A stretch of DNA of 64,000 nucleotides, from the NCBI GenBank assembly GCA_964635295.1, contig CAZWOB010000002.1:49109-113108 (forward strand), given 5' to 3'. Every line of letters starts with the position of its first letter. The first letter of the stretch is position 1. This document shows, piece by piece, positions 53,867 to 62,602 of this stretch. The notes beneath the pieces were generated by a model, which ran no database searches, had not been told where the DNA came from, and worked only from the letters and a program-made list of their open reading frames with translations. The position numbers and the translations under genes were made by a program. This stretch comes from Waddlia sp964635295 (GTDB lineage: Bacteria; Chlamydiota; Chlamydiia; Chlamydiales; Waddliaceae).

Positions 53867-54696
53867 TAGATCTCTTTCTTGGCAAAAAACGGTTTGACTT
53901 TTTCATAGGATAAAACAGAGCCATCTTTGCAAATGAAGTTTGAAACGTACTGGCACCGCCCGCAATGGCCAATGGCACACTTCATATTTCTTTCCATTGC
54001 TAGATAAATATCCCGATCCTCCACATGTCTATTTTTCAACTCATTGACGGCAAAACGCAACATAATCTCAGGTCCGCACAATAAAGCGACGGACCTCTCC
54101 AAACTGAAAGGAATGCGTGAGAGCAGACGGGTCACAACGCCCACATTGCCCGACCACTTTTCATTTGCGTAATCAACGGTCAGATAGACCTGATCATCAA
54201 ATGCCTGGTTCCATTCCCTCAGCTCATCTGCGAAGACAATCTCCTTCGGTTCCCTGGCGCCGTAGAGAAGCGCCACGTTCCCAAACTCTTTCCGATTGTC
54301 CAAAAGGGAATAAATCAGCGGTCTCATGGGGGCAAGGCCGATCCCTCCCGCAATGACAACCACATCCCGCCCTTTGCACTCCTCGACAGGCCAGGAGGAT
54401 CCAAAAGGGCCGCGGACACCGACCAGGTCACCAACAGCGATCCTGTCGAGCGCTTTGGTGACATTCCCGACGATTTTCACCGTATGTCCATAGCAATCTG
54501 TCCGACTTGAATTGCTTGAAATCGAGACCGGAACCTCCCCAACTCCAAAGGCGTAAAGCATATTGAATTGCCCCGGCATGAAGTCGAGAGTTTTTTCTTC
54601 CAAAGGAGCCAACTCGATCGTAAAGGTGTCCCGCGTCTCGTAACGTTTTTCGATCAAGCGGAAAAACTCTGGTTCGAGAATATCAATACGCTGCAT
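53866..54696 (-). CDS. hydrogenase FAD/NAD(P)-binding diaphorase subunit (HydG/gamma)
   Basis: 276 residues of ferredoxin-NADP reductase fold: FAD-binding FMPGQFNMLYAFGVGEVPVSIS, NAD(P) site VVVIAGGIGLAPMRPLIYSLL, LLCGPEIMLRFA, and a C-terminal 2Fe-2S motif MKCAIGHCGRCQYVSNFIC. It exchanges electrons between the Fe-S chain and NAD(P)H. ATG at 54696 preferred (14-base overlap with the previous gene); ATG at 54720 also possible. Confidence 0.95.
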   Translation of the reverse strand: MQRIDILEPEFFRLIEKRYETRDTFTIELAPLEEKTLDFMPGQFNMLYAFGVGEVPVSISSNSSRTDCYGHTVKIVGNVTKALDRIAVGDLVGVRGPFGSSWPVEECKGRDVVVIAGGIGLAPMRPLIYSLLDNRKEFGNVALLYGAREPKEIVFADELREWNQAFDDQVYLTVDYANEKWSGNVGVVTRLLSRIPFSLERSVALLCGPEIMLRFAVNELKNRHVEDRDIYLAMERNMKCAIGHCGRCQYVSNFICKDGSVLSYEKVKPFFAKKEI

Positions 54697-55165
54697 GTGA
54701 TGCCGGAGGGTTTGCCGCATAGATGTCCAATACCTGCAAGCGGGTCGCTTTCAGCCGATGGATCATGATCTTTGAGAATTTCTTCATCAGCAAGTAGCCC
54801 AGCTCATGGTTGTCTTCGCACTTTTGACGGAGGCATTTGCCGTCCATCGCGATCGTCCGCGTCTTTTTGATCGCCTTGATGTCGAAGTTCCATTTATAGG
54901 GAGGGAACAGCCATGACCAGCCGATGATATCGCCATCGCTCAGCGTTTCCAGCGTAATTGCCCCCTTATTGGGAGCAAAGATCTGCACGGCGGCCTTCCC
55001 CTCTCTGATCACATAAAAATAATCCGCGTCCTCCCCTTCTTGTCCGATCAGCTCTCCCGGTTCGAAGACCTGATTTTTACAACAGCTTGCCATGAAACCA
55101 AGATGCTCAGGCCTGAGATCATCGAAAAATGACAATTCCCTAAGAAAATCCTCGAACCCTTTCAT
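54683..55165 (-). CDS. cyclic-nucleotide-binding (CRP-like) domain protein, no HTH
   Basis: 160 residues made of one cNMP-binding beta-roll: LSFFDDLRPEHLGFMASCC, GELIGQEGEDADYFYVIREGKAAV, LSDGDIIGWSWLF. The C-terminal helix-turn-helix of Crp/Fnr is missing, so it cannot be a classical DNA-binding regulator. The phosphate-binding cassette region is unusual (GDIIGWSWLFPPYKWNFD), so ligand binding is uncertain. It lies between the two electron-transfer subunit genes with ATGA overlap to hydB, suggesting an accessory or allosteric part of the complex. Confidence 0.9.
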   Translation of the reverse strand: MKGFEDFLRELSFFDDLRPEHLGFMASCCKNQVFEPGELIGQEGEDADYFYVIREGKAAVQIFAPNKGAITLETLSDGDIIGWSWLFPPYKWNFDIKAIKKTRTIAMDGKCLRQKCEDNHELGYLLMKKFSKIMIHRLKATRLQVLDIYAANPPASHAAY

Positions 55166-56280
55166 TTTTTCTCCTCGTCTTGCTCTCTGATCGCCGCCAG
55201 CTCCTCCCGCAGGTCAATACCAACAGGACACCAGGCAATGCAGCGCCCGCAGCCCACGCATCCGGAGGTTCCAAACTGATCGATCCAGCTTCCTACTTTA
55301 TGGGTCAGCCATTGCCTGTAGCGCGATTTTGTCGAACTTCTCACTGCTCCACCGCTTAAATAGCTATGGTCGACATTGAAGCAGGAGCCCCAGGATTTCC
55401 ACCTCTCGGCGTGGTCTCCTGTTAGGTCTGTGGTATCCTCAACATCCGAGCAGAAGCATGTCGGGCACGCCAACGTGCAGTTTGCGCAGCTCAGGCATCT
55501 TTTGGCAACTTCATCCCAGCGGGAACTCTCCATATTGCGATATAACAGGGTATTGATCTCTTTTGTATCCACTCCAAGCTGTCGGTCCATCGTATCGACT
55601 GCCTGTCCAATCCCTTTTTCGGCTTTTTCAACCTCCTCTTCCCGACATTGTGGAAGGGAAAGACTGTCCAGTATCGCCTTTCCTTTATCTGATCCCACGT
55701 CGACCACGAAATAATGCTCCCGATCATTGACCACCTCAGTTAAGGAGAGGTCATACCCCCTTTTTGCCTTCGGGCCCGTTTCCATTGATCGGCAAAAGCA
55801 TGTCGATGCGGCCTGAGTGCAGTTGACAGCGATCACAAGGACGTTTTCCCTTTGGCTTTGATAATAGGGGTCTACGTATGCGCCCTCGAGAAAGACCTTG
55901 TCTTGAATGAAGATCGCTTCGATCTCGCAAGACCTAACGCCTAGAAAAGCCATCTTCTGCGGGTTGATCGGCTCCTTGAGGACGGTCAATTTTCCCTCTT
56001 TGCGATCTGCCTCCCACAATTTTCTTTTCGGGGGAAACAGATACTTTTTCCAGGAGTGCGGCCCGACGTTATATCCAAAATAGGCCGCATCCTCCCGTTT
56101 TTTTATCCTGTAACTCCCGGGCAATTGCTCATCTGTGATGCCAATCGGCAAATCATCAACCTTCTCCAGCTCATCATACACAATGGCCTGATCCCTGACC
56201 GTCGGGCCGACCACCGTATATCCGTCTTCCTGTAAAAGGGAAAAAAGGGTTCCGAATTTTTTCGCTTCAATAGTAAACAT
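55162..56280 (-). CDS. hydrogenase 4Fe-4S electron-transfer subunit (HydB/beta)
   Basis: 372 residues. N-terminal domain typical of hydrogenase beta subunits (PQKMAFLGVRSCEIEAIFIQDKVF, VNCTQAASTCFCRSM) and two C-terminal 4Fe-4S motifs: CLSCANCTLACPTCFC and CVGCGRCIAWCPVGID. It relays electrons with HydG. Its ATG overlaps the stop of the PEP synthase gene as TAATG, so it is translated from the same message. Confidence 0.95.
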   Translation of the reverse strand: MFTIEAKKFGTLFSLLQEDGYTVVGPTVRDQAIVYDELEKVDDLPIGITDEQLPGSYRIKKREDAAYFGYNVGPHSWKKYLFPPKRKLWEADRKEGKLTVLKEPINPQKMAFLGVRSCEIEAIFIQDKVFLEGAYVDPYYQSQRENVLVIAVNCTQAASTCFCRSMETGPKAKRGYDLSLTEVVNDREHYFVVDVGSDKGKAILDSLSLPQCREEEVEKAEKGIGQAVDTMDRQLGVDTKEINTLLYRNMESSRWDEVAKRCLSCANCTLACPTCFCSDVEDTTDLTGDHAERWKSWGSCFNVDHSYLSGGAVRSSTKSRYRQWLTHKVGSWIDQFGTSGCVGCGRCIAWCPVGIDLREELAAIREQDEEKK

Positions 56281-58685
56281 TATTTACCGTTTTTAAGTTT
56301 GCGCGCTTTTTTTGGCAATGACTCACTCTTGGCAATGACTTTTTTCACTTCCAGAAAACTGTCAGGGATAATAGAGATCGAATCGATCCCCTCCCGCACT
56401 AAGAATCCGGCAAAATCAGGGTGGTCGCTTGGCGCCTGCCCGCAAATGCCGACTGTCCGCTTTTTCTTGTGGGCCCGCTTGATCACATCGGCGATCATTC
56501 TTGTCACAGCGGGATTGTTCTCATCGAACAGATCTGCCAACGTTTCCGTATCGCGGTCCACACCAAGGACAAGCTGCGTCAAATCGTTGCTGCCGATAGA
56601 AAATCCGTCAAATTTCTCAGAAAACTCCTCAGCCAGCACCACATTGGAAGGGATCTCGCACATCACCAAAAGCTTCAGTCCATTTTTTCCCCTGACAAGT
56701 CCATGCGTCTTCATCGTTCCGATCACTTCATCTGCTTCTTCCAACGTTCGGCAAAAAGGGACCATGATCTGGATGTTGTCCATACCGATCTCATCTCTTG
56801 CTTTTTTTAACGCCTGGCATTCCAGGGCAAACCCGTCCTGATAATCGGGATGGTAATACCTGCTCGCCCCGCGCCAGCCGATCATCGGATTTTCTTCTTG
56901 CGGCTCAAATTGCTCACCCCCGATCAATCGGGCATATTCGTTGGTCTTGAAATCGCTCAAACGGATGATGACCGGTTTGGGGTAATGGACCGCAGCGATT
57001 TTTGAAAGTCCAAAGGCCAGTTTATCGACAAAGAACTGTTTTTTGTCTCGATATCCCGTTGTCAGGGAGCTGATCTTTTTTTTCGCTTCTTTGGATTTCA
57101 GCTTTTGATAATGCACGAGCGCCATGGGATGGATCTGAATATGGTTGTTGATCACAAATTCCATTCTCACCAGGCCCGCGCCATCGCTGGGCAGCTGCCA
57201 CCAGATCATCGCCGCCGCCGGGTCTGCCATGTTCAGCATCACCTTTGTCTTTGTCTTGGGAATTTTACTGAGCGGAACCTCTTTCTGAATGCATTGGACA
57301 TTTCCCTCGTAGACGAAACCTGTATCCCCTTCCACGCAGGAGACGGTCACCTTTTTACCTGTCTTGAGAACGCGGGTGGCATTTTCGCACCCCACAATGG
57401 CCGGGATGCCCAACTCCCTGCTGACAATAGCCGCATGCGACGTACGCCCTCCATGGTTTGTCACGATGCCAATTGCCTTTTTCATCAGGGGCACCCAATC
57501 CGGATCGGTCATATCCGTCACTAAGATATCCCCTTTTTTGAATTTCTCACTCTCTTTGGGGTTGGAAAGCACGCGTACTTTCCCTCTGGCGCACGACTTT
57601 CCGACACTTGTGCCGCTGACGATCCGCTTTCCCTTGCCCTCAAGCCTGCAGATGGTCAGATGGGACTTTACCTTTGATCCAAATACGGTTTCCGGGCGGG
57701 CCTGCACGATAAAAAGATCCCCTGAGACACCATCCAGGGCCCACTCGATATCCATCGGCATCTGATAATGCTCTTCGATGAGAGCCGCCCACTTCGCAAG
57801 CTGTATCACCTGATCATCGGATAAACAGAGGGTCTCCTGTTCGCGCTTCGAAGTACCGACCACTTTTGTGGTATCCCTGGCCCCTTTCTTGGTATAGATC
57901 ATTTTTTTCGATTTATTCCCGAGTTTTTTTTCCAAGATAGGAAGGCAGGTCTTTTGATTGATAAAGGGCTTGTATACCATGAACTCGTCCGGCTCCACCT
58001 TTCCTTTCACGATCAGTTCGCCCAATCCATAGATGCCGTTGATCAAAACAATGTTGGGAAACCCCGTTTCCGTATCGAGAGTGAAGATCGTTCCTGAGGA
58101 TCCCTTGTCTGAGCGCACCATTTTCTGGACGCCAACTGAAAGCGCGACTTTCATGTGGGAAAAGTTCTTTGCTTCTCGATAGGCGATTGCCCGATCGGTA
58201 AACAAAGATGCGATACATTTTTGACAAGCCTTGAGAAGTTCCTTTTCCCCTTGAATATTGAGGTAGGACTCTTGCTGCCCGGCAAAACTTGCCGTCGGCA
58301 GATCTTCCGCTGTCGCCGAGCTCCTGACTGCAACAGCTGTTTTCCCACGCCCAAGCCTTTGATAAGCCTCTAATATCTCACTCGAAAGAGTGTCAGGGAA
58401 CTTCCCTTTCAGGATCAGCTTTCGTATTGAAAGGCCGGCTTCAGAAAGAGAAATTCTCCCTTTCTCCATCTGCTTCAATAACTTGGATATTTCATCCTTG
58501 ATGTTGTTATGATCGAGGAACTCCCAGTACGCCTCCGCGGAGACCGCGAATCCACCAGGAACCGCAACTCCTTTGGATTTAAGCTGTTGGAACATTTCCC
58601 CTAAGGAAGCGTTTTTTCCTCCGACAATAGCAGTGTCATTTTTCGATATTTCATCGAACCAAAGGACGAATGGCGTTTTTTTCAT
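56280..58685 (-). CDS. ppsA: phosphoenolpyruvate synthase
   Basis: 801 residues. Converts pyruvate + ATP to PEP + AMP + Pi. N-terminal ATP-grasp part: IVGGKNASLGEMF, AVRSSATAEDLPTASFAGQQES; phosphohistidine domain NHGGRTSHAAIVSRELGIPA (catalytic His417); C-terminal TIM barrel with MVPFCRTLEEADEV, GSNDLTQL and GICGQAPSDHP (catalytic Cys). TSHAAI with VSREL favours PpsA over pyruvate phosphate dikinase. ATG at 58685 chosen because GAGGTG lies six bases upstream; the ORF is open to 58733. First gene of the hydrogenase transcription unit. Confidence 0.95.
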   Translation of the reverse strand: MKKTPFVLWFDEISKNDTAIVGGKNASLGEMFQQLKSKGVAVPGGFAVSAEAYWEFLDHNNIKDEISKLLKQMEKGRISLSEAGLSIRKLILKGKFPDTLSSEILEAYQRLGRGKTAVAVRSSATAEDLPTASFAGQQESYLNIQGEKELLKACQKCIASLFTDRAIAYREAKNFSHMKVALSVGVQKMVRSDKGSSGTIFTLDTETGFPNIVLINGIYGLGELIVKGKVEPDEFMVYKPFINQKTCLPILEKKLGNKSKKMIYTKKGARDTTKVVGTSKREQETLCLSDDQVIQLAKWAALIEEHYQMPMDIEWALDGVSGDLFIVQARPETVFGSKVKSHLTICRLEGKGKRIVSGTSVGKSCARGKVRVLSNPKESEKFKKGDILVTDMTDPDWVPLMKKAIGIVTNHGGRTSHAAIVSRELGIPAIVGCENATRVLKTGKKVTVSCVEGDTGFVYEGNVQCIQKEVPLSKIPKTKTKVMLNMADPAAAMIWWQLPSDGAGLVRMEFVINNHIQIHPMALVHYQKLKSKEAKKKISSLTTGYRDKKQFFVDKLAFGLSKIAAVHYPKPVIIRLSDFKTNEYARLIGGEQFEPQEENPMIGWRGASRYYHPDYQDGFALECQALKKARDEIGMDNIQIMVPFCRTLEEADEVIGTMKTHGLVRGKNGLKLLVMCEIPSNVVLAEEFSEKFDGFSIGSNDLTQLVLGVDRDTETLADLFDENNPAVTRMIADVIKRAHKKKRTVGICGQAPSDHPDFAGFLVREGIDSISIIPDSFLEVKKVIAKSESLPKKARKLKNGK

Positions 58686-58704
58686 GTTCACACCTCTTTC
58701 CTCG

Positions 58705-58733
58705 AAAATATTCTTACCAAAAGAATTTATCAA
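58705..58733 (-). promoter_or_regulatory. putative promoter of the ppsA-hydrogenase operon
   Basis: On the minus strand TTGATA (58733-58728), 17-base spacer, TATTTT (58710-58705), about 20 bases before the ppsA ATG. No operator-like repeat is seen around it. The 66-base gap to the upstream VIT gene has no clear terminator, so read-through is possible. Confidence 0.5.
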
Positions 58734-58751
58734 GGATTACTGGGTGTCGCC

Positions 58752-59528
58752 CTAAATTCCGGAATCCACCAGCCCACGCAACAACATCCCCACAAGATAT
58801 GCGAGCAAGGCTGCCGAGGAGCCCATCGCAAGAGTGACCAACCCCGAACGGATCCACGATTGAGCAGTCACCAATGCTTTCGCAGCTCCGACGATAAAAA
58901 ACGCCAGCATCGTCATTCCAACGCTCCAGAAATAGGGATTGATCGCAATACCTTCGACAAATGTTGTCAGAATAAACGGCAACACTGGCAGGATGCCGAT
59001 GACAAGAAATGCGATAAATGTCGTTGTCGCCGATTTCCAGGCTTTTGGCACTTCTGTTGCCAGACCGAACTCTTCCCGGATCATCGTATCAACCCACTCC
59101 TGCCGATCGGAGGTCACAATACGGACAGCCGCCTCGAGATCATCTCCCTTAAAACCTTTATTAGCAAAGATCTGCCTTATCTCCTCACGCTCCCCTTCGG
59201 GATACACCGAAATGTGCCTTTTCTCATGCCTGCGCACATTTTCCAGTTCCTGCTCCTGCGCGCGGGTTCCGAGAAAATTGCTTACCGCCATACTGAACCC
59301 GTCTCCGATTAAATTAGCCAGCCCCATGATAATGACAATCTCTGCTTGTAAAGACGCCCCTGCAACACTCGAGACCACAGCAAAGGTTGTAACCGTTCCA
59401 TCAACGGCGCCGTAGATAAAATCGCGCAGGTAACTGTGTTTATGGGGAAGGGCGAGCTGCTTCCGGATATTTTCGACTGAATGTTCTTTTTCCAGTCTCC
59501 GTCGATAAGAGCGTTCATCTTCCGGCAT
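58752..59528 (-). CDS. VIT1/CCC1-family Fe2+/Mn2+ transporter
   Basis: 258 residues. Family start HKHSYLRDFIYGAVDGTVTTFAVVSSVAGASL, ANLIGDGFSMAVSNFLGTRAQEQEL, a charged cytoplasmic metal-binding stretch (about 90-150: EKRHISVYPEGEREEIRQIF), then three more helices ending LVGMLLRGLVDSGI. These proteins move Fe2+ or Mn2+ out of the cytosol. Lies just before the ppsA-hydrogenase run on the same strand and 21 bases after the SDR gene; a link with iron supply to the Fe-S/NiFe centres is possible but unproven. Confidence 0.93.
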   Translation of the reverse strand: MPEDERSYRRRLEKEHSVENIRKQLALPHKHSYLRDFIYGAVDGTVTTFAVVSSVAGASLQAEIVIIMGLANLIGDGFSMAVSNFLGTRAQEQELENVRRHEKRHISVYPEGEREEIRQIFANKGFKGDDLEAAVRIVTSDRQEWVDTMIREEFGLATEVPKAWKSATTTFIAFLVIGILPVLPFILTTFVEGIAINPYFWSVGMTMLAFFIVGAAKALVTAQSWIRSGLVTLAMGSSAALLAYLVGMLLRGLVDSGI

Positions 59529-59549
59529 GCTCTTCCTCTCTTCCAGAAG

Positions 59550-60356
59550 CTATAAAATGAGGTCGCGCGAAGCAAGGCGGTTTTCGATCTCCTTGCGCAT
59601 TCCCCTCGCCAATAATGGTTTTGGTATCCAACGGCTTAGACATGATATCAGGCGGTATTTCCAATTGAACGTGTGCACCCGCTTCCGTTTTTGGATCTGC
59701 CACCAGATCTCTTTCGCGGCAAAGTCCACGCTCATGGACCTCCCGGAGGATTTCTGTTGATCATTACCTGATGCCCGATAACGAAAATTAGTATCGACCA
59801 TGCCTGGACAGCTTGTCAATACCCTCACGCCCAGCGGCGCCACCTCAAAGTCAAAGGACTCTGAGAAACGGGTCACAAAACTTTTGCTGGCAGCATAAAC
59901 GGAAAACGTAGGAAAGATTTTTAGATCGCCCGCAACAGAGGAAACGTTGAGGATTACTCCTTGTCTTCCTGCCCCCACCAGTGTGCGTGCCCCTTCGATC
60001 GTCAGTTCCATCAACGCTTTGATGTCGACATCGATCATTTCGAGAAGCTTCTCGGTCTGGTAGGTTAGAATATCACCATAAAGTCCGAATCCGGCATTGT
60101 TGATGATCAGGTCCGGCTTTCGGGAACGCACTGCTTTGACCAGGCTGACCAACTGACCGGGGTGGGAAAGATCGCACGAAATCACCTCCACGGGAACCAA
60201 AGGAGAAAGGTCTTTTGCCAATGTATGAAGCCGTTCTGTCGAACGGGCAACAAGCATCAAAGGGATCCCCTTTTCTGCCAGGAGGCGGGCAAGCGCCTCG
60301 CCGATACCATAACTTGCCCCAGTGATGAGCGCTGTCTGAAAATTACTTGATTTCAC
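59550..60356 (-). CDS. short-chain dehydrogenase/reductase
   Basis: 268 residues, classical SDR: TGASYGIGEALA (cofactor site), NNAGFG, catalytic Ser in NVSSVAGDL, YAASK (Tyr/Lys), and CPGMVDTNF. VARST at the end of beta-2 favours NADP(H). A hydrophobic C-terminal stretch (YRLISCLSRWIPKPLLARGM) resembles DltE/17-beta-HSD-like members that act on lipid substrates. Substrate unknown. Overlaps pgpH by 14 bases. Confidence 0.92.
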   Translation of the reverse strand: MKSSNFQTALITGASYGIGEALARLLAEKGIPLMLVARSTERLHTLAKDLSPLVPVEVISCDLSHPGQLVSLVKAVRSRKPDLIINNAGFGLYGDILTYQTEKLLEMIDVDIKALMELTIEGARTLVGAGRQGVILNVSSVAGDLKIFPTFSVYAASKSFVTRFSESFDFEVAPLGVRVLTSCPGMVDTNFRYRASGNDQQKSSGRSMSVDFAAKEIWWQIQKRKRVHTFNWKYRLISCLSRWIPKPLLARGMRKEIENRLASRDLIL

Positions 60357-62508
60357 TTCTCAACGTCTCCTCGCCCATTTCGCGTGTAGGGTATTTGACC
60401 CGGGAGTGTCCGTATGCAACAAGGGTTTTAACCAGAGTTTCCTTTACCATTGCCAGCTCCTGCAACGTCAGGCAGGTATGATCGAACTGCCCCTCTTCAG
60501 ATTTTTCCTTGATAATGCGGGAGGTCAGCTCGTACACGCTCTCTTTATTGAACTCGTCCAATGAACGGGAAGCGGACTCGAGCGAGTCTGCGATCATGAT
60601 GATGGCCGACTCCTTGCTGCGTGGTTCGGGGCCGGAATAGCGGAAGTCCGCCTGGTTCACCTCTTCCTCGCCCCCTTCCTTCATCTCGAGCATCTTTCGA
60701 TAAAAGTAATAGACCAGTGTCGTGCCGTGGTGCTCTTTGATAATATCGATAAACTGCTCTGGAAGGTTAGCTTTGCGCGCCATGGCAACCCCTTCGGCAA
60801 CATGAGCGATGATCACTTGTGCAGACTCCTGAGGGGTCAGCAACTGATGGATATTCATCCCCTCGCCATGTTGATTCTCGGAAAAATATTGAGGGGTCGC
60901 CATTTTTCCGATATCGTGATAGAGCGTTGCCACCCTGCAGAAAAGACCGTTCGCCCCGATAGCAAGAGCTGCTGCCTCAGCGAGGTTGCCTACGACTACG
61001 CTGTGCTGATAGGTTCCCGGCGCTTCGATGCTCAGCCGCCTCAACAGGTCGTGGTTCGGGTCCATGTACTCCATCAAGGTCACATCCGTCATGATCTTGA
61101 AACTGCTCTCAAGCAGCGGCAGCAAACCGACCACAAGAACAGCCGTCAAGAGCATAAACCCTCCGGCGCTGAAAATATCGATCAACAGGCCGTCCCAGTC
61201 TGTAGACTGATAGAGATGCATTGAAACGATGACGATGATCCCGCACAGCCACGCTTTTCCGCAGACGATAAAAATTTCCCGCCTCTGCCGAAGCCCTTTC
61301 GCACTTAAGATCGCGACAAGGGCCGTCGCCAAGTTGAGGACCATAAACCCATGCCTTTCGAAAGCCAGGGTCATCATCAGGATAATGGTCAGGAACGCGC
61401 TTGTAAATGTGGCGATTGCGGGGTTGAGCAGACTGCAAAGGAGAATAGCAGAGAACGGCACAAACAGCGGATAGCGGATCACTTCGATCAAATTGCTTTT
61501 ATTGGTCAAAAAGAAAAACTCGACAGATTTGGCAATAATGAACGTCAGGACGATCACCGTTACAATTAAAAAAAGCTTCCGATTGGAAGCCATAATCTCC
61601 GGGTAATGGATGTGGATAAAGGCGGCACAGATCGCCGTCAGCAGGATCGAAAGCATCATGCTTCCAGCCAACGTCGAAGGGTACCAAAGGTTCCGCTGTT
61701 CGTTCAACGCGTCTTTCATTGCCTGCAGGATAGCGATATGCCTTGAAGTTACCCTGTCGCCCTGGTCGATGATCCGGCTTCCTGCACTGATCTTGGTAAA
61801 TTTCTCAGGTACGCTTTTTTGAATGCGGTTTCTCACAGCCCTCTGTTGAGGGATATCTTCAACAAGTTCCCAATCTTTCTTCTTAAAATAGTCGATAATG
61901 AAGTCGTCGGTATCTGCATGGAACTTATCGGGAGGAAAAGCGGTCCTGGCAGCTAAATACCACGTGTTGTTCGGCAAAGATGAAGGAGCATCCCCATTCG
62001 GAGAGTAGATGATGTAATCGCTTGTCGGCAGTTTGAGCTCATGCATTTTCTGGAGAGTGCGCGGGTCGGTAAATCTGATCGAGACAAGGGCTCTGTCCAG
62101 CGCGTCCACCCCTTTGTACATCTCGTCAAAAGCCGTATCGCCCAATTCATGCCGCCAGCTTTCATCCTTGATCAGAAAGTTCTCAAATTCTCCTCTCACC
62201 TGTTTGATCTGCTTATCGGAGATTTGATAGATCTTCCCGATGTCGCGGACAGCTTCCTGTTTGAGGATGATCGTCGCTTCCTCATCGTAGAACACCAGGT
62301 CGGTCTGCGCGACAATGTAACTCGGAGCAATGCTATTGAGTTCGAGCACTTCGACGCGCACTTCTCTGAAGTGCAGGATCATGAACAGGGACAAAGTGAA
62401 GATCACGGCGATCAGAAGCTTGAGGCCCAAGCTTTTGTCGAAGTATCCCTGTTCATTGGAAAACTTAAATTCTGGAGTCGTTTCGAAATTACCTTTTTGA
62501 GAGGTCAT
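60343..62508 (-). CDS. pgpH: 7TM-HD family cyclic-di-AMP phosphodiesterase (PgpH-like)
   Basis: 721 residues. One N-terminal membrane helix (LGLKLLIAVIFTLSLFMIL), a large extracytoplasmic 7TMR-HDED domain (about 55-265), seven membrane helices (about 280-480), and a C-terminal HD domain with H..HD..K residues in TYQHSVVVGNLAEAAA, TLYHDIGKM, IIAHVAEGVAMA and IIKEHHGTTLVYYFY. It degrades c-di-AMP to pApA; Chlamydiae make c-di-AMP. NrnA-like DHH enzyme at 18.7 kb could finish the breakdown. ATG at 62508 preferred (CCAGGA upstream); TTG at 62529 possible. Confidence 0.93.
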   Translation of the reverse strand: MTSQKGNFETTPEFKFSNEQGYFDKSLGLKLLIAVIFTLSLFMILHFREVRVEVLELNSIAPSYIVAQTDLVFYDEEATIILKQEAVRDIGKIYQISDKQIKQVRGEFENFLIKDESWRHELGDTAFDEMYKGVDALDRALVSIRFTDPRTLQKMHELKLPTSDYIIYSPNGDAPSSLPNNTWYLAARTAFPPDKFHADTDDFIIDYFKKKDWELVEDIPQQRAVRNRIQKSVPEKFTKISAGSRIIDQGDRVTSRHIAILQAMKDALNEQRNLWYPSTLAGSMMLSILLTAICAAFIHIHYPEIMASNRKLFLIVTVIVLTFIIAKSVEFFFLTNKSNLIEVIRYPLFVPFSAILLCSLLNPAIATFTSAFLTIILMMTLAFERHGFMVLNLATALVAILSAKGLRQRREIFIVCGKAWLCGIIVIVSMHLYQSTDWDGLLIDIFSAGGFMLLTAVLVVGLLPLLESSFKIMTDVTLMEYMDPNHDLLRRLSIEAPGTYQHSVVVGNLAEAAALAIGANGLFCRVATLYHDIGKMATPQYFSENQHGEGMNIHQLLTPQESAQVIIAHVAEGVAMARKANLPEQFIDIIKEHHGTTLVYYFYRKMLEMKEGGEEEVNQADFRYSGPEPRSKESAIIMIADSLESASRSLDEFNKESVYELTSRIIKEKSEEGQFDHTCLTLQELAMVKETLVKTLVAYGHSRVKYPTREMGEETLRSEIK

Positions 62509-62602
62509 GGGTCCTGGCTTTTTTTGCAACTTCCCCTTATTATTGAAAATCTTAGAGAATTTTTACCAGTTTAGATTTTAAGCAGATCAATTGAGGACGT
62601 AA

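Noticed and set aside
56299..56841. 180-codon plus-strand frame opposite ppsA
   Set aside because: Ser/Thr-rich antisense shadow of a conserved catalytic domain.
46465..58733. hypB or a nickel importer inside the hydrogenase cluster
   Set aside because: Every frame of the run is accounted for by other genes; no GTPase with HypB motifs is seen.
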